64,000 bases of DNA from Sphingopyxis sp. (lineage in GTDB: Bacteria; Pseudomonadota; Alphaproteobacteria; Sphingomonadales; Sphingomonadaceae), in the NCBI GenBank assembly GCA_016463225.1, contig JAEMRT010000008.1:1-64000 (forward strand). Reading direction: 5' to 3'. Positions 28,170 to 36,546 of the stretch are shown here, piece after piece. The notes beneath the pieces are model-generated. The model had not been told where the DNA came from. It worked only from the letters and a program-made list of their open reading frames with translations, and searched no databases. Every line of letters starts with the position of its first letter. Positions within the stretch are counted from its first letter, which is position 1. Made by a program: the position numbers and the translations under genes.

Positions 28170-28610
28170 ATGTCGCTGCGCGCTGCCTTGTTCGTATTGC
28201 AGATCGTTGCCGCCGCGTCGGCCACCGCCGCCGAACCGGTCGCCCCAACCTGCGCTGCCGCCGCGGACCTTGGCGCCACCCCGTTCGCGGCATGGACGTT
28301 GCCCGTCAACGATCGCGCAGCGGCTCCCGAAATCGGCCACCCGATGGCGCTGACGTTCGAAAATGGCGCCGCGTCGCGGCCACTCCGCATCACCGAAGCG
28401 GGTCGTTATGGCATTGCCGCAGATGGCAAGGTCTGGATCGATGTTCGTGCGAACGCCGCGCCGCTCGCGTCGGTCGGGCATGGCCATGGCCCAGCCTGTT
28501 CGGGTATCCGCAAGATCGTCTGGTTCACCCTTGCGGTGGGGACTTACGAGCTGGCGCTGTCGAAAGCCGAAGCGACCAGCGTCCGTCTACTCGTCGTCCG
28601 CGCGCCCTGA
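28170..28610 (+). CDS. small secreted protein with HGHGPAC motif, unknown function
   Basis: 146 residues: a signal peptide (cleavage near ATA-A22), then a compact beta-rich domain with VGHGHGPACSGIRKIVWF (His-Gly-His plus Cys) and an earlier cysteine in APTCAAA. Sphingomonad genomes carry such proteins, sometimes misnamed homogentisate dioxygenase. The His/Cys set could bind metal, but that is inference. The start at 28170 is nine bases from AAGG, whereas the ATG at 28161 touches it. It is divergent from the TauE gene and its last 24 bases overlap the convergent ModE-like gene. Confidence 0.7.
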   Translation: MSLRAALFVLQIVAAASATAAEPVAPTCAAAADLGATPFAAWTLPVNDRAAAPEIGHPMALTFENGAASRPLRITEAGRYGIAADGKVWIDVRANAAPLASVGHGHGPACSGIRKIVWFTLAVGTYELALSKAEATSVRLLVVRAP

Positions 28611-28946
28611 CCGCAGGGCAGCGATGATGGGCCCGGCCGCCTTGTCCGCCGCGGCCGCAGCCGCTGCATCGCCGGCCCGATAGGCCGTCAGCACCAAGCG
28701 CGCGCCGTCACTCAGTATTGCGCCCGCGCCCGGCCTTGTCTCGACGAGCGGCACCTTGAAACAGCCGTTCATTTCCTCGACGAGCAACCAGGCGCGGCGA
28801 TAGCTCATGCCCAGCAGGCGGGCAGCAGCCGAAATCGAGCCCTTGGCGTCGATCGCTTCGAGCAGGTCGGCTTTGCCCGGCCCCATCGCGATGGCGTCGC
28901 CGAGCCGGATCCGCAGCCGCAGCTCGATCCGGCCGGCGTCCGCCAT
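28587..28946 (-). CDS. ModE-like winged helix transcription regulator
   Basis: A 119-residue protein corresponding to the ModE N-terminal DNA-binding domain alone. It has LLEAIDAKGSISAAARLLGMSYRRAWLLVEEMN (read as GSISAAARLLGMS for helix-turn-helix and YRRAWLLVEEMN for the recognition helix and wing entry). The molybdate-binding TOBE half is absent, so ligand sensing would need a partner or be lost. It overlaps secA by one base (TGATG) and so is translated from the secA transcript. No molybdate transport or cofactor gene is nearby. Target genes are unknown. Confidence 0.85.
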   Translation of the reverse strand: MADAGRIELRLRIRLGDAIAMGPGKADLLEAIDAKGSISAAARLLGMSYRRAWLLVEEMNGCFKVPLVETRPGAGAILSDGARLVLTAYRAGDAAAAAAADKAAGPIIAALRSGRADDE

Positions 28947-31681
28947 CAGATCTGGCCGTGGCAATGCTTGTACTTGCGCCCCGACCCGCACGGACACGGC
29001 GCGTTGCGGCTGATGTCGAGCGCCGCATAGGGATTGTCACCCTCGGGCAGATCGGGGCGCGGCGACTGCATCGGTGGCAGCGTGTTCGCGATCACCCCCA
29101 ACTCGCCGCCATCGATGTCGGCGCTGTTGTCCTCACCGGTGAACGGGTCGATGTGCGTGGTCAGGAAATCGGGCAGGTCGGGCAGCGGCATCGCTTCGGG
29201 CTCATCGAACCGCAGGTCGATCCGCGCGACGGTGCGCGTCACATCCTCGCGGATGCTCGACAGCATGCGTTCGAACAGCGCAAAGGCCTCCTGCTTATAT
29301 TCGTTGATCGGCTGTTTTTGCGCATAGGCGCGCAGGAACACGACCTGGCGCAGCGCGTCGAGCGTCGCGAGATGCTCTTTCCATTGATGGTCGAGCGTCT
29401 GGAGCAGCACCGATTTCTCGATGCCCTTCCACGTGTCCGGATCGACAAGCGCCGCCTTTTCGGCCGCGACCGCATCGGCCATCGCCTGAATGCGCTCTTC
29501 AAAGATTTCGGCGTCGACCGCGTCCTCTTCCATCCACGCGTCAATCGGCGGATTGAGGTCGAGGATATTGGCGACGCGCTCCTTCATCTGCTCGATGTCC
29601 CATTGTTCGGGATAGCTGCCCGGCGGGCAGGCGTCGGCGACGATCGCGTTGACCGTCTCGGCGCGCATCGCGGTCATCACTTCGTCGACGGTTTCGCTGT
29701 CGATGATCTCGCCGCGCTGTTCGTAAATGACCTTGCGCTGGTCGTTCATGACGTTGTCATATTCGACGACCTGCTTGCGGATATCGTAATTGCGCGCCTC
29801 GACCTTTTTCTGCGCGGTCTCGATCGCCTTCGACAGCCATTTCGATCCGATCGCCTCACCGTCCTCGAGATTCTTGTTCATCATCTTGGAGAACAAGGTG
29901 TCGGGGCCGAAGATGCGCAGCAGGTCGTCGTCGAGGCACAGGTAGAATTTCGACAGGCCGGGGTCGCCCTGGCGCCCCGAACGACCACGGAGCTGGTTGT
30001 CGATACGGCGGCTTTCATGGCGCTCGGTCGCGAGCACGAACAAGCCGCCCGATGCCTTCACCGCTTCGCGCTCGGCGGCGACTTCGGCATGGATGCGCGC
30101 GATACCGGCCTCGCGCTCGGGGCCTTCGGGGACATCCTTCAGCTCGTCGTCGATGCGGAATTCTTCGTTGCCGCCCAGTTTGATGTCGGTGCCGCGGCCC
30201 GCCATGTTGGTCGCGATGGTCACCGCGCCGGTGCGCCCCGCCTGCGCGACAATATGCGCCTCGCTTTCATGGAAGCGCGCGTTGAGCACGCTGTGCGCAA
30301 CGCCTTCCTTTTCCAGATAGGACGACAGCAGTTCGGACTTTTCGATCGACACCGTACCGACCAGCACCGGCTGGCCGCGCTCGTTGGCTTCGCGGATCGT
30401 CTTGGCAATCGCGCCGAACTTGTCGGCGATATTCTTGTAGAATTCATCCTCGTCGTCGATGCGCGCGATCGGGCGGTTGGTCGGGATGTTGACGACATTC
30501 ATCTTGTAGATGTCGAAGAATTCGGCCGCCTCGGTCGCCGCTGTGCCCGTCATCCCCGACAGCTTGGGATACATGCGGAAATAATTCTGGAAGGTGATCG
30601 ACGCCAGCGTCTGATTCTCGGGCTCGATCTGCACGCCTTCCTTGGCTTCGACCGCCTGATGCAGGCCGTCGGACCAGCGGCGCCCGTCCATCATGCGGCC
30701 GGTGAATTCGTCGATGATCACAACCTTGTCGTCCTTGACGATATAGTCGGTGTCGATGCGGAACATCTGGATCGCCTTCAGCGCCTGATTGACGTGATGG
30801 ACGACCTGGGTGTTCTCGATGTCGTAAAGGTTGCTGCCCTGGAGCAGCCCGGCATCTTCGAGCAATCGCTCGACATGTTCGGTGCCATCCTCGGTCAGGT
30901 TGATCGATTTGGACTTTTCGTCCTTCTCATAATCGTCCTCGACCAGCTGCAGGACGATTGCATTGACGCGGATATACAGCTCGGATTTGTCGTCGGTCGG
31001 GCCAGAGATGATCAGCGGGGTGCGCGCTTCGTCGATCAGGATCGAATCGACCTCGTCGACGATCGCGAAATTAAAGGTGCGATGGACCATCTGCTGGCGG
31101 TCGAACTTCATATTGTCGCGCAGATAATCGAACCCCAGCTCGTTGTTCGTCGCGTAAGTGATGTCGCTGCCATAGGCGTCGCGGCGCTGCATTTCGTTGA
31201 GGTTGGGGACGATGATCCCGGTGGTCAGCCCCAGAAAACCATAAACCTGCCCCATCCATTCGGCGTCGCGGCGGGCAAGATAGTCGTTGACGGTGACGAC
31301 ATGGACGCCCTTGCCCTCGAGCGCGTTGAGATAGGCGGCGAGTGTCGCCACCAGCGTCTTGCCCTCGCCGGTGCCCATTTCGGCGATCTCGCCGCGGTGC
31401 ATGACGATGCCGCCGATCATCTGGACGTCGAAATGGCGCATGCCGAGCGTGCGAACCGCGGCTTCGCGCACCGTGGCAAAGGCTTCGGGCAGGATGTCGT
31501 CGAGCGTTTCACCAGCTTCGAGGCGGGCGCGGAATTTCGGCGTCTGCGCCTGCAGCGTCGCGTCATCGAACGTCTGCATGGTCGGTTCGAAAGCGTTGAT
31601 CTTGTCGACGATCTTGCGGATCGAGGCGACATAGCGGTCGTTGGACGAGCCGAACAGGCTCTTGGCGAGGCCAGAAAACAT
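28946..31681 (-). CDS. secA: preprotein translocase ATPase SecA
   Basis: A 911-residue motor that drives unfolded preproteins through SecYEG. Helicase-like motifs are present (Walker [41 protein letters not shown], and [14 protein letters not shown]). The preprotein cross-linking and scaffold regions follow, ending in the zinc-binding SEC-C tail [15 protein letters not shown] that contacts SecB and lipids. The ATG at 31681 follows AAGGAA and gives the family start [12 protein letters not shown]. An intrinsic terminator of the preceding small gene lies 55 bases upstream, so secA has its own promoter. A ModE-like gene is coupled at the 3-prime end. Confidence 0.97.
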   Translation of the reverse strand: MFSGLAKSLFGSSNDRYVASIRKIVDKINAFEPTMQTFDDATLQAQTPKFRARLEAGETLDDILPEAFATVREAAVRTLGMRHFDVQMIGGIVMHRGEIAEMGTGEGKTLVATLAAYLNALEGKGVHVVTVNDYLARRDAEWMGQVYGFLGLTTGIIVPNLNEMQRRDAYGSDITYATNNELGFDYLRDNMKFDRQQMVHRTFNFAIVDEVDSILIDEARTPLIISGPTDDKSELYIRVNAIVLQLVEDDYEKDEKSKSINLTEDGTEHVERLLEDAGLLQGSNLYDIENTQVVHHVNQALKAIQMFRIDTDYIVKDDKVVIIDEFTGRMMDGRRWSDGLHQAVEAKEGVQIEPENQTLASITFQNYFRMYPKLSGMTGTAATEAAEFFDIYKMNVVNIPTNRPIARIDDEDEFYKNIADKFGAIAKTIREANERGQPVLVGTVSIEKSELLSSYLEKEGVAHSVLNARFHESEAHIVAQAGRTGAVTIATNMAGRGTDIKLGGNEEFRIDDELKDVPEGPEREAGIARIHAEVAAEREAVKASGGLFVLATERHESRRIDNQLRGRSGRQGDPGLSKFYLCLDDDLLRIFGPDTLFSKMMNKNLEDGEAIGSKWLSKAIETAQKKVEARNYDIRKQVVEYDNVMNDQRKVIYEQRGEIIDSETVDEVMTAMRAETVNAIVADACPPGSYPEQWDIEQMKERVANILDLNPPIDAWMEEDAVDAEIFEERIQAMADAVAAEKAALVDPDTWKGIEKSVLLQTLDHQWKEHLATLDALRQVVFLRAYAQKQPINEYKQEAFALFERMLSSIREDVTRTVARIDLRFDEPEAMPLPDLPDFLTTHIDPFTGEDNSADIDGGELGVIANTLPPMQSPRPDLPEGDNPYAALDISRNAPCPCGSGRKYKHCHGQI

Positions 31682-31736
31682 CGAGGATTCCTTGGAATAT
31701 GAATGGAAGGGCGGCGCGATCGCCGCAAGAATATGC

Positions 31737-31756
31737 AAAAAGCCCCAAAGCGGGGC
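31737..31756 (-). terminator. intrinsic terminator before secA
   Basis: On the minus strand GCCCC and GGGGC form a stem with a 5-base loop, followed by TTTTT. It lies 34 bases after the stop of the small secreted protein and ends transcription ahead of secA. Confidence 0.75.
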
Positions 31757-31789
31757 GGCGCCTGACAAACAGGACGCTAAGGCGTCGCT

Positions 31790-32062
31790 CTATTCGAGCG
31801 CGCGGTCGCTGCCGGTGAGGAGACCGGGAAGATGCGGGGGCGGGGCTTTGCGCGGCTTGCGGCCGGTGCCGCCACCGCTGGAGCGCCGGGTCGGCGTCGT
31901 CGTGGTGGGGCGGCGTTCGCTATCGCTGACTTCGGCCTGCCCCGCAGTTTCGGCAAGCAGGACAAGTGCCCCCATCGCCGCCGGAACGGCAGGCGCGGCC
32001 ACCGCCCGGTCGGCAGTCGCCAGACCGGTCAGCAATGCCAAAAGGGTCAGCAATAACCGCAA
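31790..32062 (-). CDS. small secreted protein, unknown function
   Basis: A 90-residue product with a TTG start, GGGG seven bases upstream, a signal-peptide-like N-terminus (LLLTLLALLTGLATADRAVAA) and a low-complexity basic tail rich in Thr, Pro, Arg and Gly (PTTTTPTRRSSGGG). The intrinsic terminator that follows supports a real transcript on this strand. The composition of the tail also fits chance open frame in GC-rich DNA, and no homologous family is recognised, so the call is tentative. Confidence 0.45.
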   Translation of the reverse strand: MRLLLTLLALLTGLATADRAVAAPAVPAAMGALVLLAETAGQAEVSDSERRPTTTTPTRRSSGGGTGRKPRKAPPPHLPGLLTGSDRALE

Positions 32063-32211
32063 GAATCGCCCCTGTTATCGTCCGGAGCGTAAGATATTGC
32101 GCCCCGTTCCCTGAACATAGGGTGAAAGCGGGGCGACGTCTAGGGGGGCTGCGCGGGCACAACCGCCCCGATCGGGCACAGGGCCGCTTTGGATGGGAGG
32201 CGGATACTTCA

Positions 32212-32289
32212 TCGTCATCCCGGGCTTGACCCGGGATCCTCAATTACGGCGCAGCTAAGGATCCCGGGTCAAGTCCGGGATGACGACGA
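32212..32289. repeat. intergenic palindromic repeat, family B copy 2
   Basis: Arms 32212-32240 and 32258-32289 are inverted copies of TCGTCATCCCGGGCTTGACC and following bases, separated by 17 bases. They match the family B element at 21928-22016 in core (TCGTCATC, CTTGA, CCGGG). It lies in the 259-base gap between two minus-strand genes. Confidence 0.9.
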
Positions 32290-32321
32290 AGGAAAGATAT
32301 GCTTCCGCTCGCTAGCAGTCG

Positions 32322-32837
32322 TCAACCCAACCCCGGATTCAGATCTCTCACCTCGATCAAAAAACTCTTCGGTTTCTTGAACAACTTGCTCTTGCGGTTG
32401 ACCTTCAGCCCGGCAACCTCGGCCAGCTCCATCACAAAATGCACGCAGTTGCGCTTGCCCAGGCTATAGCTCGGCTGCTCACGGTCCCGCCATTCGGCAA
32501 CTTTCACCATCAGCCGCGCATAGGTCGCGTCGTCGACAGTGACGTCGAACTGGCGGTCGCTCTTGGCGATATAGTCGGGCTTCGACACCTGCACCTCGCC
32601 CTTCACCGATCCGAACAGGATCGCCGGGCTGACCGATGTCGCGGTGAAGCCGTAATTGGCGTCGATCACCTCGCCCGTCGCATCGATCTTGCCCTTCAGC
32701 ACGATGAAGGCGTGCGGGAAACGGTCGCCGAAATCATGGCTGTAAAAACTCACGACCACCTCGGCGCGCGCCGGGTTCGTCAGTCCGGCGCACAAGAGCA
32801 AAAGCGACAGGAGGATCAGGCGGAAGCCGCGGGTCAT
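32322..32837 (-). CDS. exported protein resembling permuted papain-fold enzymes
   Basis: 171 residues: a signal peptide (cleavage near ARA-E26), then a domain with His42 in FPHAFIVLKG preceding Cys131 in KRNCVHFVMELAE. The order His before Asn-Cys-x-His-Phe is what permuted papain-like (LRAT/YiiX-type) proteins show, where a cysteine attacks an amide or ester. This is motif-level inference, and no family name can be assigned. The start at 32837 gives a proper signal peptide, which the longer frame would hide. It is divergent from the SDR gene, sharing a 110-base region that holds a palindromic operator. Confidence 0.72.
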   Translation of the reverse strand: MTRGFRLILLSLLLLCAGLTNPARAEVVVSFYSHDFGDRFPHAFIVLKGKIDATGEVIDANYGFTATSVSPAILFGSVKGEVQVSKPDYIAKSDRQFDVTVDDATYARLMVKVAEWRDREQPSYSLGKRNCVHFVMELAEVAGLKVNRKSKLFKKPKSFLIEVRDLNPGLG

Positions 32838-32888
32838 CCCCGCCCTCTTAGCCAGCGGTCCGCCATCTTGCCAAGCCGTCATTGCCGC

Positions 32889-32904
32889 TTGACGGACACG
32901 TCAA
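32889..32904. promoter_or_regulatory. palindromic operator upstream of the SDR gene
   Basis: TTGACG-GACA-CGTCAA, identical in half-sites and spacing to the core at 15894-15909. It is 43 bases before the SDR start and 52 bases from the divergent exported-protein start, so it could act on either. Confidence 0.62.
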
Positions 32905-32947
32905 CTTGGCATCTGGTTGCGCTGACAAGAATGTAAGGAGGGGGTCT

Positions 32948-33751
32948 ATGGCACGGAAGGCGATTTTCATCACCGGCGGCGGATCGGGCATCGGCCGCGC
33001 CGTCGCGCGTCATTTTGCCGGTCAGGGCTGGTTCGTCGGCATCGCCGACGTCAACAGCAGCGGCATCGATGAAACCGCCGCACTGCTGCCCGAAGGCGCG
33101 TCGTCACGCCACGTGATGGATGTGCGCGACCGCGATCAGTGGGCGGCCGCGCTCGATGCCTTTGCCGGGCAAAGCGGCGGGCGGCTCGACGTGCTGTTCA
33201 ACAATGCGGGTATCGGTACCGGCGGCCAGTTCGCCGACATGCCGCCCGCCGAAGCCGACCGGTTGATCGCGATCAATTTCGGCGGCGTCGTCAACGGCAT
33301 CTATGCGGCGCTGCCACTGCTGCGTGCGACCCCGGGATCGACGATCCTCAACACCGGATCGGCATCGGGTTTTTACGGCGTCGCCGGGCTCGCCACTTAC
33401 TCGGCGACCAAGTTCGCGGTGCGCGGACTGACCGAAGCGCTCGAAATCGAATTCGCCAAACATGGCATCAAGGTCCGCTCGCTGATGCCGGGTTTCATCG
33501 ACACCCCGCTGCTCGATCAGGTCAGTGCCGACAGCAACGAACCGGCGCGCGATCGTCTGTCGCAAAGCGGGTTCGAGATCGTGCCGGTCGAACGCGTCGC
33601 CGAGGCGGCGTGGGCTGCGGTGCATGGCGACAAGGTGCATGTGACGGTCGGCAAGATGGCCAAACGCCTGGCGCGCATGGCGCGCTGGTTCCCGGGGCTG
33701 ATTGTGCGCCAGTCAAAGAAGATCGACGGGTTGGGCACGGCGGGGCATTAG
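32948..33751 (+). CDS. short-chain dehydrogenase/reductase
   Basis: A 267-residue classical SDR. It has the nucleotide-binding GGGSGIGRAVA near residue 11, the NNAG motif in LFNNAGIGTGG, the catalytic Ser in NTGSASGFYG, and YSATKFAVRG with Tyr and Lys of the active site. Asp in GIADVNSSG after strand two points to NAD(H). AAGGAGGGG lies seven bases upstream of the ATG. Substrate is unknown; the operator shared with the acyl-CoA operon suggests a role in 3-hydroxyacyl or alcohol oxidation in the same regulon. It converges on the GIN-domain gene with a short hairpin between. Confidence 0.9.
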   Translation: MARKAIFITGGGSGIGRAVARHFAGQGWFVGIADVNSSGIDETAALLPEGASSRHVMDVRDRDQWAAALDAFAGQSGGRLDVLFNNAGIGTGGQFADMPPAEADRLIAINFGGVVNGIYAALPLLRATPGSTILNTGSASGFYGVAGLATYSATKFAVRGLTEALEIEFAKHGIKVRSLMPGFIDTPLLDQVSADSNEPARDRLSQSGFEIVPVERVAEAAWAAVHGDKVHVTVGKMAKRLARMARWFPGLIVRQSKKIDGLGTAGH

Positions 33752-33757
33752 CTCCTT

Positions 33758-33783
33758 CCCCTTTCCCGCAAGCGGAAAGGGAA
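33758..33783. terminator. hairpin between convergent genes
   Basis: CCCTTTCC and GGAAAGGG around a CGCAAGC-type loop lie between the SDR stop and the GIN-gene stop. There is no strong T-run on either side, so termination efficiency is uncertain. Confidence 0.55.
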
Positions 33784-33786
33784 CGG

Positions 33787-34500
33787 CTATTTCTTCGCCG
33801 TCCCGCATTGCACCGACCCGGCACCGACATTGCGTACGGTACACACCGGCTTGCCCAGCACGACCGTTTTCCCAACCCCGCGCGCGGTTACCGCGGCGGT
33901 CTTCACCGCGTGCAGCCTGTAGTCTCCTGCGCCTTCGCCATCGAAGGTGAGCATATCCACCTTCAACGCCCCGGCATCGAACATCCCGGCGCCAGACAGC
34001 GTCATCTGTGCCTGTTTCGCGGTACCGCCCAGCGTCATCGTGCCGTTGCCGATCATCGCGACCGACAGCCGGTCGGTCGCGATCGCACCCACAGAAAGGG
34101 TCCCGGGGCCGCGCAGGCCGATGGTCACGCGCGTTCCCTTCATCCCGTCGATCCGTAGCGACCCCGCACCGCCCATCGTTGCCGAACGAAGGTTCGCAGC
34201 GTTGATGCGGATCGTCACCGCCCCACGCGGCGCGCGGCGCTCTGTATCTCCGGCAAATTGACGCTGGCCGATCACCAGCCGCCCGTCGCGCGCCTCGATG
34301 GTCACCCGGTCGAGCGCGTCCTGCGGCCCGGTCGCGACCGCGCCGACCGGCGCGCGCGTCGTCACCTCTATTACATAATCGGCATTGACCTCGATCGCCT
34401 CGAAGCTGGTCAGCCCAAAGCGTTTTTCGGCCGCCGCGGCAGGGGCGATAGCAAGCAGGGCGACGGCCGCCAGCGCGGCGCTTCGGAGGACAAGGATCAT
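33787..34500 (-). CDS. GIN domain (DUF2807) periplasmic protein
   Basis: 237 residues: a signal peptide (cleavage near AAA-E25) and a right-handed beta-helix-like GIN/DUF2807 domain starting FEAIEVNADYVIEVTTR, with short Gly-rich repeats (GAGSLRIDG, GPGTLSVG, GNGTMTLGG, GAGMFDAGA). Members are exported and often sit beside sensors or sigma factors; function is unknown. The last segment GAGSVQCGT carries a cysteine matched by one in VCTVRN, likely a disulfide, and the same pattern ends its upstream neighbour. It lies 43 bases after that neighbour on the same strand. Confidence 0.85.
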   Translation of the reverse strand: MILVLRSAALAAVALLAIAPAAAAEKRFGLTSFEAIEVNADYVIEVTTRAPVGAVATGPQDALDRVTIEARDGRLVIGQRQFAGDTERRAPRGAVTIRINAANLRSATMGGAGSLRIDGMKGTRVTIGLRGPGTLSVGAIATDRLSVAMIGNGTMTLGGTAKQAQMTLSGAGMFDAGALKVDMLTFDGEGAGDYRLHAVKTAAVTARGVGKTVVLGKPVCTVRNVGAGSVQCGTAKK

Positions 34501-34543
34501 GGCGCCGCCTTACCCGGTCCGGGCAGGCGGCACCAGCACCGCA

Positions 34544-35311
34544 TTATTTGCAGGTGACCGACCCGGATCCCAGCTGGCGCGACGAACATTTCGCGCCGCC
34601 GCCCAGCGTCACGTCGCCCGACCCCATGATGCTCACCTCGGCAGTGCCGGTCGCCTGCGCCTCGACATTGCCCGATCCGGTGACCGACACCTCGAGCGTC
34701 TGGGCGACGAGCCCGTCGGCATCGATGTCGCCCGATCCCGTGACGCCATATTCGCCCGCGCCCACCGTGCCGCTGCCGATCGCGATATCGCCCGATCCCG
34801 ACACGCTGATGTCGGCACGCTTGCCGGTCAGTTTCGCGATCTTGAGGTCGCCCGAACCCGTAACCACCGCCTCGACCGCATCGCCGTCGACGCTGTCGGC
34901 GTCGATCGTTCCCGACCCGGTCAGGCGTACCTTGCCGAGACGCGGCATAGTAATGCTGATCTCGACATCATCGTCGTCGCGGCTCGAAAAGCGGAAACTT
35001 TCCCGCTTGCGCCCGATCGACAGCGTCGGCCCGTCGAGCTCGATCTCAAGCCGGTCGAGCACCGCCTGCGGTCCCTTGGCGCTGATCGAAAAGGCATCGC
35101 CCCGGCGAATGGTAACATCGTCGGGGCCGGCGACCTTGACCTCGGTAAAACCGGTCAGCGCGTAGCTTTTGGTGGTGACCGGACCCGCGTCGGCGGATCG
35201 GGTGGCCTCGCCGTTGCCCGGCTGGTCGCCGTCCTTGCGGTCGGCACCGCTGCACGCGGTGACCGTCATCGCCAAAGCCAGCGGCAGCACCGCCATCGTC
35301 CAGTTACGCAT
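34544..35311 (-). CDS. GIN domain (DUF2807) lipoprotein
   Basis: 255 residues with a lipoprotein signal (MRNWTMAVLPLALAMTVTAC, lipid-modified Cys20, Gly/Ser after it suggesting outer-membrane sorting). The GIN domain follows (YALTGFTEVKVAGPDDVTIRRG) with at least six regular GSGD/GSGT turns about 20 residues apart (GSGTIDAD, GSGDLKIA, GSGDIAIG, GSGDIDAD, GSGNVEAQ, GSGDVTLG), as expected for a beta-helix. It ends in GSGSVTCK with a disulfide-capable Cys pair. AAGGAGA lies eight bases upstream of the ATG, inside a perfect palindrome. It is downstream of the buf-sigF-nrsF operon on the same strand. Confidence 0.87.
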   Translation of the reverse strand: MRNWTMAVLPLALAMTVTACSGADRKDGDQPGNGEATRSADAGPVTTKSYALTGFTEVKVAGPDDVTIRRGDAFSISAKGPQAVLDRLEIELDGPTLSIGRKRESFRFSSRDDDDVEISITMPRLGKVRLTGSGTIDADSVDGDAVEAVVTGSGDLKIAKLTGKRADISVSGSGDIAIGSGTVGAGEYGVTGSGDIDADGLVAQTLEVSVTGSGNVEAQATGTAEVSIMGSGDVTLGGGAKCSSRQLGSGSVTCK

Positions 35312-35317
35312 CGCCAA

Positions 35318-35355
35318 TCTCCTTTGTGTATTACATGCATAATACACAAAGGAGA
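35318..35355. promoter_or_regulatory. perfect 15-bp-arm palindrome containing a ribosome-binding site
   Basis: TCTCCTTTGTGTATT and AATACACAAAGGAGA flank an 8-base centre. The minus-strand Shine-Dalgarno of the GIN lipoprotein lies inside the outer arm, six bases from its start. There is no U-tract, so it is not an ordinary terminator. It could be a repressor operator or an RNA hairpin that hides the ribosome site. Confidence 0.8.
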
Positions 35356-35372
35356 TGTTTTGTCCAGCGCTC

Positions 35373-36023
35373 CTACCAGCGCAATAGTGGCGCCAGCAGC
35401 ACCCGCCCGACGACGCCCGACAGCGCGACCGCCAGACCGTGCCACAGCGCGATATGCATCATGTCATTCGACGCGCAGTGCAGCGCGACGATCGTCGCGC
35501 CCGCGGCGCCCGCCGCAATGCCGATCACCCAGCCGGCGCGCGACGGCGACGTCGGCGCCCCGCCCTTCAGCCAGACGAACAGTGCCACACCGACGCCGAG
35601 GCCCGCCAGTACGCCCTGCATAAGGCAATGAATGCCGTTTTCGGGGTGCGCCGTTTCCATGGCCGCATGACCGTTGTCCATCGCCATGACGAACGCGGAA
35701 AAGGGCAGCGCGAGCGCTGCCAGCCCCGCCCATCGCCAGCCGCTGTAATCGCGGCCGACGCCGGGCAATCCCATCCGCAACGCACTCCACGCCGCGGCAA
35801 AACCCAGCGCGACGATCAGCCAAAAGGCGAGCAGCGGCAGCGGCGGCATCATCGCGCCATCGGCCAGATCGTGCCGCGGACCGACAAGCAACAGAAGCGC
35901 CGCTGCGCCTGCGAGCCAGCCGCCAGCGACCCACAAAGACCCGCGCGCGACGCGGCGCGGGCGCACGGGTTCGAGTTCGCCCGCCAGGTCGTCGATCAGA
36001 TTGTCGATCGATACATTCGTCAT
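35373..36023 (-). CDS. nrsF: NrsF (DUF1109) anti-sigma factor
   Basis: A 216-residue inner-membrane protein of about six helices belonging to the NrsF/DUF1109 family, which holds the cognate SigF-type ECF sigma factor inactive in Caulobacter and releases it under metal or oxidative stress. A cytosolic N-terminus (MTNVSIDNLIDDLAGEL) precedes the first helix. Conserved Cys and His residues on the membrane side are seen in ENGIHCLMQG, VALHCASND and MMHIALWHG and are likely the metal- or redox-sensing elements. It begins one base after the sigma factor stop and is the last gene of the buf operon. Confidence 0.88.
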   Translation of the reverse strand: MTNVSIDNLIDDLAGELEPVRPRRVARGSLWVAGGWLAGAAALLLLVGPRHDLADGAMMPPLPLLAFWLIVALGFAAAWSALRMGLPGVGRDYSGWRWAGLAALALPFSAFVMAMDNGHAAMETAHPENGIHCLMQGVLAGLGVGVALFVWLKGGAPTSPSRAGWVIGIAAGAAGATIVALHCASNDMMHIALWHGLAVALSGVVGRVLLAPLLRW

Positions 36024-36024
36024 C

Positions 36025-36546
36025 TCATTCGCTCTCAATCAATTGCGCGAGCTTTTTCAGCCCGCGATGGATATTCACCTTCACCAGCGACTCGCTCTGC
36101 CCGCAAATCTGCGACGCCTCGGCGATCGAGGCACCTTCGATCTTGACCAGTGTGATCGCCTGCGCCTGTCCCGCGGGCAGCAGGGTGAGCATGCGGTCGA
36201 GGCTGAGGCGGGCGTGGACGACCTCGTCCTCGGCCCCGACCGCCGCGTCGCCCTCGCCCAGCTCGACCTCGTCGCGCTGGCGGCGCAACATGTCGATCCA
36301 GCGATAGCGCGCGATCGCCGCCAGCCAGGGCAGGAACGGCCGGCTGCTGTCCCAGGTGGCGAGCTTGCGGTGCACCGACACCAAAGTTTCCTGCACCAGA
36401 TCGTCGATCTGGTGCGGCGCGATGCGGCGCGCAAAATAGCGCGCCAGCCATTTGCCAGAATCGCCCAACAGCGCGCGATAGGCGGCGCGATCACCGCGCT
36501 GCGATGCCGCCATCAACCGCGCCAGCGAAGGTTCGTCGATGCTCAT
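36025..36546 (-). CDS. sigF: ECF sigma factor, SigF-like
   Basis: A 173-residue group IV sigma factor with region 2 (DDLVQETLVSVHRKLATW, then FLPWLAAIARYRWIDMLRR for promoter melting) and region 4 (LLPAGQAQAITLVKIEGASI...SESLVKVNIHRGLKKL). Pairing with an NrsF-type antagonist directly downstream identifies the Caulobacter SigF-like group. Its likely promoter, GTAACC-N16-CGAAAC, lies in front of bufA, so the operon would be autoregulated. It overlaps DoxX by four bases (ATGA). Response to copper or other metals is inferred from the operon content. Confidence 0.9.
   Translation of the reverse strand: MSIDEPSLARLMAASQRGDRAAYRALLGDSGKWLARYFARRIAPHQIDDLVQETLVSVHRKLATWDSSRPFLPWLAAIARYRWIDMLRRQRDEVELGEGDAAVGAEDEVVHARLSLDRMLTLLPAGQAQAITLVKIEGASIAEASQICGQSESLVKVNIHRGLKKLAQLIESE

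Noticed and set aside
28958-31702. A 914-codon plus-strand open frame antisense to secA
   Set aside because: It mirrors secA in a frame where GC-rich codon use removes stops. Its protein is low-complexity in Arg, Asp and Val with no motif, and secA is unmistakable.
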